From Gemmataceae bacterium (GTDB lineage Bacteria; Planctomycetota; Planctomycetia; Gemmatales; Gemmataceae), in the NCBI GenBank assembly GCA_026418875.1, contig JAOAAM010000216.1, positions 1 through 7,097 of the forward strand: 7,097 nucleotides of DNA, in the 5' to 3' direction. Below are positions 1 through 5,316 of this stretch, one piece after another. The position numbers and the translations under genes are program-made. Within the stretch, counting starts at the first letter, position 1. The number at the start of each line of letters is the position of its first letter. The notes beneath the pieces were generated by a model, which made no database searches, was not told where the DNA came from, and was given only the letters and a program-made list of their open reading frames with translations.

Positions 1-252
1 GCGGTAGAGCATCAGGATGAGCGCCAAGGCCAAGGCCGCCTCCGCGGCCGCCACCATGATGATGAACATGACAAAGACTTGCCCGCTCAGCTCGCCGTGC
101 CGGCGGGAGAATGCCACGAAGTTCAACGCCACCCCCTGAAGCATCAACTCCGCGCTTAAGAACATCAGGATCAAGTTGCGCCGCACCAGGAAGCCCAACG
201 CCCCCAGGCAGAACAACGCGGCACCGACGAACAGGTAATGCCCCGTGCTCAT
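1..252 (-). CDS. nuoK: NADH-quinone oxidoreductase subunit K (NuoK), 3' end cut off by window edge
   Basis: NuoK is a small three-helix membrane subunit of complex I (ND4L homologue) that contributes to the proton path between NuoJ and the antiporter-like subunits. The 84 visible codons run from an ATG to the window edge with no stop; the family is usually about 100 residues, so roughly the last 15 to 20 are missing. Hydrophobic stretches lie near residues 5-23, 27-48 and 58-82. The two membrane glutamates important for proton transfer in E. coli (Glu36 and Glu72) correspond to Glu35 (in Ser-Ala-Glu-Leu-Met) and Glu71 (in Ala-Ala-Ala-Glu-Ala-Ala). The familiar Leu-Asn-Phe-Val-Ala-Phe-Ser segment is at 43-49. 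The ATG overlaps the nuoJ stop as ATGA, which suggests translational coupling, and a GGAGG lies 8 bases upstream inside nuoJ. Identification is firm; only completeness is unknown. Confidence 0.96.
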   Translation of the reverse strand, partial: MSTGHYLFVGAALFCLGALGFLVRRNLILMFLSAELMLQGVALNFVAFSRRHGELSGQVFVMFIIMVAAAEAALALALILMLYR

Positions 253-1223
253 GACACTCGCCTCCGCGATCCCTGTCCCGTAATGGCGATGGCTCCCACC
301 GTGGCGATCAACAGCAGCGTGCCGCCCACCTCCACCGCTAGAAGATAACGAGAATAAAGCAGTGTCCCGATGCCGGCGACGTTGGCGGCAGGAAGCGGTT
401 TCGGTTGAGCGGCGGACTCGATCCGCCGACCCACCTCGGCCAACTCCCGCAAGCGGGCCCGCAGCAATTCAGCGTCGGGCTGGTTCGGGTTCAGTTCCTC
501 TTCCACATTCACGATGGCGACATCCATCGCCGCAGCCTCCGGCCGGCCGCGCCATTGCTGCTCCAGTGTCTGCCACCGCTGGACAAACTCCCGTTTGTCA
601 CCCAATTCACGGAGCATGCCGTTGCTGTCCGGTTGGGCAGCGGCCTGCTCGGTTTGCTGCACCAGATCGCGCAGCGGCTGCACGTCCGGGTTGCCCCGCT
701 CGATCACCCACAGTAGCAGTCCGAGGAGGACGAACCCGGCCACCGTTGCCAGAAACGGTTCACGGCTTCGGTCGTCGGCATCGGAGAAGCCTTGTGGTTG
801 AGCCAGCATCAGCACGAACAGGAAGGTGACGATAATCGCCCCGGCGTAAACGATCAAAGTCGCCGCCATCAAAAAAGGTGCACCCAGCAGCAGGAACAGC
901 CCGCACACGTTGCTGATGACCAGGGCGAAACTGATGGCCGCGCGTGCCGGCTTCCGCTGAGTCAGCATGATCGCCGCCCCGAGGATCGCCAACGCGGAGA
1001 AGATGTAGAAGAGCACTTGTTCCGGCCACGGGGCGGTCTCGCTTCGGCTCAGCAAGGCCAAGGCGGCAATCAAGGCCGCGATCCCCACAATCGATCCCAA
1101 GAACACGGGGCGATGTTGCGGGCGAGGCAACAGGACATAGAGGCTGACCGCGGCGATCAAGAGCGGGATGAGGATGTGCCACGGATAGGTCAGATCGCTG
1201 GTTTGTGCCATCAGGTGCAGCAT
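249..1223 (-). CDS. nuoJ: NADH-quinone oxidoreductase subunit J (NuoJ), enlarged form
   Basis: NuoJ (ND6 homologue) is a membrane subunit of complex I next to NuoH, NuoA and NuoK; its third core helix takes part in coupling. The product is 324 residues against 184 in E. coli. The core is recognisable: helix 1 near 68-87, helix 2 near 96-114, helix 3 near 117-140 with the conserved Val-Tyr-Ala-Gly-Ala-Ile at 125-130, helix 4 near 156-174, and the last helix near 288-316 with Tyr-Leu-Leu-Ala-Val-Glu at 293-298. Two things are added: two predicted N-terminal helices (about 15-33 and 40-58) ahead of the core, and a hydrophilic, Gln/Glu/Arg-rich and probably helical stretch (about 175-280) between core helices 4 and 5. 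The first ATG is chosen because GAGGA sits 5 bases upstream; Met5 has no such site. The gene follows nuoI after 36 bases and overlaps nuoK by 4. Family assignment is firm; the role of the additions is unknown. Confidence 0.95.
   Translation of the reverse strand: MLHLMAQTSDLTYPWHILIPLLIAAVSLYVLLPRPQHRPVFLGSIVGIAALIAALALLSRSETAPWPEQVLFYIFSALAILGAAIMLTQRKPARAAISFALVISNVCGLFLLLGAPFLMAATLIVYAGAIIVTFLFVLMLAQPQGFSDADDRSREPFLATVAGFVLLGLLLWVIERGNPDVQPLRDLVQQTEQAAAQPDSNGMLRELGDKREFVQRWQTLEQQWRGRPEAAAMDVAIVNVEEELNPNQPDAELLRARLRELAEVGRRIESAAQPKPLPAANVAGIGTLLYSRYLLAVEVGGTLLLIATVGAIAITGQGSRRRVS
261..265 (-). promoter_or_regulatory. Shine-Dalgarno of nuoK, inside nuoJ
   Basis: GGAGG on the minus strand, 8 bases before the nuoK ATG and within the last codons of nuoJ. 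With the ATGA overlap it supports both a coupled and an independently initiated start for nuoK. Confidence 0.75.
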
Positions 1224-1228
1224 GCGAT

Positions 1229-1233
1229 TCCTC
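1229..1233 (-). promoter_or_regulatory. Shine-Dalgarno deciding the nuoJ start
   Basis: GAGGA on the minus strand, 5 bases before the ATG at 1223. It favours this start over the in-frame Met at 1211 and so includes the N-terminal extra helices in the protein. Confidence 0.75.
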
Positions 1234-1259
1234 GGCGGCGGTTGGTCCGGGCGCGGCGT

Positions 1260-1829
1260 TTACGATGCCTTGGGCGTTTCGCGGGGCGGCTCGGAGGCGA
1301 CACTCAACCGACCCGCGCTCGTTCGCACCGGATCCTTGGGCGAATTCTTGGTCTGGTCGTAAACGCTCAACAGTTTTTCCTTGTCGAAGATCATTTCCTC
1401 TCGGCTCAGGCCGGTCAGGTCGTACAGCGAGGTCAATTCGATGGCATCGACGGGGCACGCCTCTTCGCACATGCCGCAGTAAATGCAGCGGAGTTCGTCG
1501 ATGACGAAGGTCTCGGGATATTTTTCACGATCCGGCCAGGGGGAGGGGGCGGCGACGATGTCGATGCAATGGGCGGGGCAAGCCGTGGCACACATGTAGC
1601 AGGCGACACACTTGACCCGGCCTTGTTCGTCGCGGTTGAGCCGATGCACCCCGCGGTAATTGGGCGGCAGGTCCGGCTCCTGTTCCGGGTATTGCTGTGT
1701 CACCGGCTTCTGGAACATGTGCCGGGCCGTCGTCATCAACCCCGTCACCACAGCCGGCACATACAAGTAATCGAACAAGCCGAGTTTCGGCGGCTCGACC
1801 CACTTCACGTCTTTTTCGGCAATAGGCAT
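1260..1829 (-). CDS. nuoI: NADH-quinone oxidoreductase subunit I (NuoI), 2x 4Fe-4S ferredoxin-type
   Basis: NuoI holds clusters N6a and N6b of complex I and passes electrons from NuoG towards N2 and the quinone site, on the cytoplasmic face against NuoH. The 189-residue product has two ferredoxin motifs: Cys74, Cys77, Cys80, Cys84-Pro, and Cys115, Cys118, Cys121, Cys125-Pro. In this fold each cluster takes three Cys from one motif and the fourth from the other. A further Cys88 follows the first motif. The N-terminal part (about 16-40) is the membrane-facing helix region, followed by the typical Tyr-Arg-Gly-Val-His-Arg-Leu at 58-64. The last 25 or so residues are polar, rich in Ser, Pro and Arg, and look disordered. 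The frame stays open upstream to 2003 inside nuoH, but conserved sequence begins only at the ATG at 1829, which has GAGGA 10 bases upstream. It follows nuoH after 50 bases. Confidence 0.97.
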   Translation of the reverse strand: MPIAEKDVKWVEPPKLGLFDYLYVPAVVTGLMTTARHMFQKPVTQQYPEQEPDLPPNYRGVHRLNRDEQGRVKCVACYMCATACPAHCIDIVAAPSPWPDREKYPETFVIDELRCIYCGMCEEACPVDAIELTSLYDLTGLSREEMIFDKEKLLSVYDQTKNSPKDPVRTSAGRLSVASEPPRETPKAS

Positions 1830-1839
1830 GGCAGGTTGG

Positions 1840-1844
1840 TCCTC
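1840..1844 (-). promoter_or_regulatory. Probable Shine-Dalgarno of nuoI
   Basis: GAGGA on the minus strand, 10 bases before the ATG at 1829. The spacing is somewhat long, but the site supports this ATG over any start further upstream within nuoH. Confidence 0.55.
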
Positions 1845-1851
1845 GATGCGG

Positions 1852-1865
1852 CGATCGTTCGATCG
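1852..1865 (-). other. Short inverted repeat in the nuoH-nuoI gap
   Basis: CGATC-GAAC-GATCG on the transcript could fold as a 5-base-pair stem with a 4-base loop, in the 50-base gap after the nuoH stop. A run of seven G lies just upstream (plus-strand C at 1870-1876). The stem is short and no U-run follows, so it is not a convincing terminator. A minor processing or translation-tuning element is possible, and so is chance. Confidence 0.3.
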
Positions 1866-1879
1866 GGTTCCCCCCCGAC

Positions 1880-3031
1880 TCAGACCCGTGTTGGCAGGCC
1901 GTGGATGTTGCCCGTGCGGCGGATCACCGGCGGCGTGGTTTGTCGGGCGGCAAATGCCGTCGCCCCGACGAACAGTGCGACCGATGCGGCCGTGAGCGCC
2001 CAAAGCGGGGCTTCATACTCGCGGAGCACCATGACCACGACCAGGTTCACCGTCGCCAAAGGGATCAATAACTTCCAGGCGATTCCCATCAGTTGATCGA
2101 AGCGGAATCGCGGCAAGGTCCAGCGAACCCAGACGTAGAAAAAGAGGAAGAAGGCGGTTTTTCCCAAGATCGAGACTAGCTTGAGGGCGGTGTGATACCA
2201 CTCGTTGCCATCGGTGAGGCCGAAAGGCAGATGCCAGCCGCCGCAGAACAACACGGCGAACAACAGGCTCGTCGTGATCATGTGAGTGTATTCACCGAGG
2301 AAAAACAACCCAAACTTGATACTGCTGTACTCGGTGTGGTAACCGCCGACGAGTTCTTGTTCGCATTCGGGAAGGTCGAAGGGCAGTCGGTTGCACTCGG
2401 CGAAGGCTGCGGTGACGAACATGAGGAATGCGAGCGGATGGTACAAGGCATTCCAGCCATGCTGCACCTGCCAGTCGATGATGCGTTCAAGATTCAGCGA
2501 CCCGGCGTAGAGAATGACTCCGAGCACCGACAGTCCAAGGGGGATTTCATAGCTGATGACCTGAGCGCTCGATCGAAGCGAGCCGAGCAAGCTGTACTTG
2601 TTATTGCTCGACCAACCGCCGAGGATCACGCCATAGACCGCCATGCTGCCTGTGGAGAACGTCCACAGAATGCCGATGTCGATGTTCGGGGCGATGACGA
2701 ATTGATACCGTTCGGGTTGACTTGGATCGGTGGGGCCGAACGGGACCACCGCCAGTGCGACCAAAGCGGTGAAAGCGGCAACCCCAGGGGCGAGGATGTA
2801 GAAAACTTTGTCCACATGGCTGGGGATGATGTCCTCTTTGAGGAACATCTTGGCACCGTCCACGATGGGTTGCAGCAACCCCCAGGGACCGACGCGGTTG
2901 GGGCCAAGACGGTCCTGCATCCAAGCCGAAACCTTACGCTCGACCAGGATCATGTACGCCACGACGTGCAGCACGACGAAGAGCACGACGGCGATGGTGA
3001 TGGCGGTGGTCCAAAAATGGAACGGCGTCAT
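1880..3031 (-). CDS. nuoH: NADH-quinone oxidoreductase subunit H (NuoH)
   Basis: NuoH (ND1 homologue) anchors the peripheral arm to the membrane, forms much of the quinone chamber, and starts the line of charged residues that links quinone chemistry to proton pumping. The 383-residue product carries the family signatures: Glu-Arg-Lys at 31-33 followed by Arg-Leu-Gly-Pro-Asn-Arg-Val-Gly (41-48), Tyr-Glu-Ile-Pro-Leu at 161-165, and the acidic quinone-pocket loop starting Ala-Glu-Cys-Asn-Arg at 211 and running through Pro-Phe-Asp-Leu-Pro-Glu to Tyr-His-Thr-Glu-Tyr (231-235). About eight helices are visible, plus a further hydrophobic segment near 342-361. That segment and a basic tail make it longer than E. 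coli NuoH (325). The ATG overlaps the nuoG stop as ATGA, and a weak GGAG lies 8 bases upstream. The same frame is open far into nuoG, but the upstream part is a shadow with no membrane or family character. Confidence 0.97.
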   Translation of the reverse strand: MTPFHFWTTAITIAVVLFVVLHVVAYMILVERKVSAWMQDRLGPNRVGPWGLLQPIVDGAKMFLKEDIIPSHVDKVFYILAPGVAAFTALVALAVVPFGPTDPSQPERYQFVIAPNIDIGILWTFSTGSMAVYGVILGGWSSNNKYSLLGSLRSSAQVISYEIPLGLSVLGVILYAGSLNLERIIDWQVQHGWNALYHPLAFLMFVTAAFAECNRLPFDLPECEQELVGGYHTEYSSIKFGLFFLGEYTHMITTSLLFAVLFCGGWHLPFGLTDGNEWYHTALKLVSILGKTAFFLFFYVWVRWTLPRFRFDQLMGIAWKLLIPLATVNLVVVMVLREYEAPLWALTAASVALFVGATAFAARQTTPPVIRRTGNIHGLPTRV

Positions 3032-4761
3032 GCGACCGGCTCCGGCACTTGACCCAAGCGAATACCCAAGGGGTCCATCCCTGCCGCCAACGGGGCGAAG
3101 AAGGGGATCGTCGCGGCGAGTTCTCGACGCACCGAGGCCGCCTGGAACAGACCCGTTACCCCCATCAGATCGAGGTAGACCTGGCCCTCCGCTCGTGCTT
3201 CCTGAGGCGGATTGGTGGCCCGGCGGATGCCCTGTGCCAACCCCGCGTGATTGACGAATGTGCCCTCTTTCTCCGAGAATCCGCAACTCGGGAGGACATA
3301 CTGTGCTGCTTGCGTCAGCACCCCGGCAAACAGGTCCTGCACGATGAGCAAGCCCGCTTGCGCGACGGCCCGGGCTGATTCTTCGTCCCAGCCCGTGCGA
3401 TCCGGCGAAGCGCCGATGGTCACCCAAGCAACGTTCACCTGCCCCGCGGTGAAGCGATCGCGGACTCGGTCGAACGGGATCACTTCGCCTTGGAAGTGCC
3501 GCAGCACCTCTTCGACTCCCCGGCGATTCGGGCATTTCTCGGCTCGAATCGTGAAACGTACCGGCTGCATGGGCCTGCCCCGGCGGTCTTTGGGGTATGT
3601 GTCGTCCTCGCCGCGGATCGGAACCGGGCCAAGGGCAAGGGTCGCCGTCGGTGCCAAGCCCTTGATATAGCGGGCCAGAAGGAAGGCCTCCTCGCAGGTC
3701 AGCCAAGGAGACAGGATGGCGACGACTTGATCGGGGGACCGGCCCGCGCGATCGGCGAGGTCGCGGCGAAGCGCCGGGATGATCTCCCGCCACGTCTTCG
3801 GCCCAAGCTGGCCCCGCGGACCGGCCAGCGGACGCATCAGCCGCTCTTTCGAGTTCAAGTAGCGATAGCCCAGGCGCCCCTCGTCGCACATGAACCACCC
3901 CTGCGCCCGAGGATTTTCCCGCGGCCGCAGGCGATAAACGATGTCCTTATTCGTGTCCAAGTGAATGCTGCAACCGGTGCTGCAATCCGGGCACACGCTG
4001 TCGGTGCTCTTCAAATACCAGACCCGTTGCTTGTACAGGAAGTCTTTGCTGCCCAGCGCGCCGACCGGGCATAGGTCCACCACGTTCAGCGATAACTTGT
4101 TCTCGAGCGGCTCACCGGGGAAAATGTCGATCTCCGCGTGCTCGCCCCGTTGCAGCACGGTCAATTCGCCCTGACCCGAGTATTCCCGAGTGAATCGGAC
4201 GCACCGGGTGCACATGATGCAGCGATCGGTGAACAGGGTGATTTTCGAGCTGATGTACGGCTTGTTGGGCGGTGTGTTTTTCTCGTCAATCATCCGGCTG
4301 GTCGATCGGCCGTACTGATAGCTGAAATCTTGCAGCTTGCACTCCCCCGCCTTGTCACATACCGGACAATCCAGCGGGTGGTTCAGGAGCAAGCCCTCCA
4401 ATGTGTCGGCTTGAGCTTTCTTGGCGCGCTGGCCCGGCGTGCCGTAGTTCGCCGGATAATTCAGCGGCGTCGGGATCGGCTCGTTCGGCTGGTGCTGGCC
4501 GTACTCCCCGGTCACGATCACCATGTTGTGTTTCACGGGGGTCTGGCAACCGGGAACAACCTTGGGTTGCATCTGCACCGTGCCATCGTCCTTCAATTCG
4601 CCGACTTCGACCAGGCACATGCGGCACGAGGCGACCACCGTCAGGGCCGGGTGCCAGCAGTAATGCGGGATAAACACGCCGGCACGCTGCGCTGCCTCGA
4701 TGGCGTTCAGCCGTGCTTCCCCGATCTCCACCGGCTTATCATTCACATAGACCGTTGCCAT
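3028..4761 (-). CDS. nuoG: NADH-quinone oxidoreductase subunit G (NuoG), short form with N7 ligands
   Basis: NuoG is the large iron-sulfur subunit of the peripheral arm, relaying electrons from NuoF to NuoI. Visible ligands: 2Fe-2S N1b at Cys35, Cys46, Cys49, Cys72; N5 at His128, Cys132, Cys135, Cys141; N4 at Cys181, Cys184, Cys187, Cys231; and the additional N7 at Cys257, Cys260, Cys264, Cys292. The N4 and N7 spacings match E. coli as I recall them. From about residue 300 comes a molybdopterin-oxidoreductase-like domain ending with Val-Leu-Pro (489-491) and Phe-Ser-Glu-Lys-Glu-Gly-Thr-Phe (495-502), but it is only about 280 residues. The whole protein is 577, against 908 in E. coli and 783 in Thermus. 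The start is uncertain: the ATG at 4761 begins the conserved ferredoxin-like fold and has only a weak GGGAA. The frame is open upstream through an ATG at 4797 to a GTG at 4857 that overlaps the preceding gene's stop. Confidence 0.95.
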   Translation of the reverse strand: MATVYVNDKPVEIGEARLNAIEAAQRAGVFIPHYCWHPALTVVASCRMCLVEVGELKDDGTVQMQPKVVPGCQTPVKHNMVIVTGEYGQHQPNEPIPTPLNYPANYGTPGQRAKKAQADTLEGLLLNHPLDCPVCDKAGECKLQDFSYQYGRSTSRMIDEKNTPPNKPYISSKITLFTDRCIMCTRCVRFTREYSGQGELTVLQRGEHAEIDIFPGEPLENKLSLNVVDLCPVGALGSKDFLYKQRVWYLKSTDSVCPDCSTGCSIHLDTNKDIVYRLRPRENPRAQGWFMCDEGRLGYRYLNSKERLMRPLAGPRGQLGPKTWREIIPALRRDLADRAGRSPDQVVAILSPWLTCEEAFLLARYIKGLAPTATLALGPVPIRGEDDTYPKDRRGRPMQPVRFTIRAEKCPNRRGVEEVLRHFQGEVIPFDRVRDRFTAGQVNVAWVTIGASPDRTGWDEESARAVAQAGLLIVQDLFAGVLTQAAQYVLPSCGFSEKEGTFVNHAGLAQGIRRATNPPQEARAEGQVYLDLMGVTGLFQAASVRRELAATIPFFAPLAAGMDPLGIRLGQVPEPVA

Positions 4762-4853
4762 GACATTTCCCGATGCCCGTCGTTCGTTCGTCGTCATCCC
4801 GTGTGTTGCACGTGTTCGCTGGCGGTCGCCGCTAAGACGCCCGCGCTTCGCAC
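4762..4853 (-). other. Gap between the lipoprotein gene and nuoG
   Basis: These 92 bases are the longest non-coding stretch, if nuoG starts at 4761. They stay open in the nuoG frame back to a GTG at 4857 that overlaps the upstream stop as GTGA. No strong ribosome site, promoter or hairpin was seen. The encoded residues are Arg-rich and do not look conserved. The stretch could be an untranslated spacer or a real N-terminal extension. Confidence 0.4.
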
Positions 4854-5294
4854 TCACCGCCGGACCAAACGTTGGAACTCCTCGGCGGTGACCTGCCTTG
4901 GTCCAGACTGGTCGATGATCCAGCCGCCCTTCTCCGGGGCGTCTTTCTCATAAGCCCAGACTCCCTCTCGTTGCCGAATACCGGTGAGGATGATCCGCCC
5001 GTCTTGCAGGAGCTTGGCGAGTTGCGGATTTTCTTTCGCCACTGCCTCGCGGATCACATCGGCATTGGGCAAGCGGCCCTCGACGGCGGAGGCGGCGTCC
5101 ATGAACAGGTGCAAATCTTTCATCTCCACGGCGGTGACCATCTGCTCCGCCTTGTCCTTGATCTGGGAGACGAGTCCGCCGGCACGTTGGGTCGGTTCAG
5201 TTGGCTTCAACTTGGGGGCGTCGCAGCCGATGGCACTCGCAACCCACAACGTTGTCAGCCAACACCCGTGTCGCATCGCCGATCGTCGGAGCAT
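4854..5294 (-). CDS. Predicted lipoprotein of unknown function between nuoF and nuoG
   Basis: I do not recognise a named family. The 146-residue product starts with a likely lipoprotein signal: Arg3, Arg4 and Arg8, a hydrophobic stretch at about 12-22, and Ser-Ala-Ile-Gly-Cys with Cys24 as the lipidation site (Ala at -3 is less common than Leu). Asp25 is at +2. A Pro/Lys-rich linker (26-36) leads to a mostly helical, charged domain (40-98), then a probable beta segment (100-116) and Ala-Tyr-Glu-Lys-Asp-Ala-Pro (114-120), Gly-Gly-Trp and Thr-Ala-Glu-Glu-Phe (136-140). This C-terminal pattern resembles a segment I recall in many small secreted planctomycete proteins (recollection, unchecked). 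AGGAGG lies 7 bases before the ATG, the best ribosome site in the window, so the gene is very likely translated. It follows nuoF by 22 bases. It is not a known complex I subunit; a role in assembly or as an accessory subunit is only inferred from position. Confidence 0.85.
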   Translation of the reverse strand: MLRRSAMRHGCWLTTLWVASAIGCDAPKLKPTEPTQRAGGLVSQIKDKAEQMVTAVEMKDLHLFMDAASAVEGRLPNADVIREAVAKENPQLAKLLQDGRIILTGIRQREGVWAYEKDAPEKGGWIIDQSGPRQVTAEEFQRLVRR

Positions 5295-5301
5295 GAACCG
5301 A

Positions 5302-5307
5302 CCTCCT
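5302..5307 (-). promoter_or_regulatory. Strong Shine-Dalgarno of the lipoprotein gene
   Basis: AGGAGG on the minus strand, 7 bases before the ATG at 5294, in the 22-base gap after nuoF. It decides the start at Met1 rather than Met7 and implies good expression. Confidence 0.85.
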
Positions 5308-5316
5308 CTTGCAGTG

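Noticed and set aside
1260..1504. Possible extra iron-sulfur ligand Cys88 in NuoI, and other small open frames opposite nuoI
   Set aside because: A Cys just after the first motif occurs in many NuoI proteins as I recall, so it is not notable; the small plus-strand frames are shadows.
1830..2003. Open extension upstream of nuoI in the same frame
   Set aside because: It overlaps the 3' end of nuoH and carries no NuoI-like sequence; the ATG at 1829 begins the conserved protein.
792..2096. A 434-codon plus-strand open frame across nuoJ, nuoI and nuoH
   Set aside because: It crosses three convincing genes on the other strand and is rich in Arg, Gln, His and Gly in the way GC-rich shadows are. 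No domain was seen.
3032..3898. Open extension upstream of nuoH in the same frame
   Set aside because: It overlaps nuoG, reads as low-complexity Arg/Gly/Ser/Pro-rich sequence, and is followed by the proper NuoH start at the ATGA overlap.
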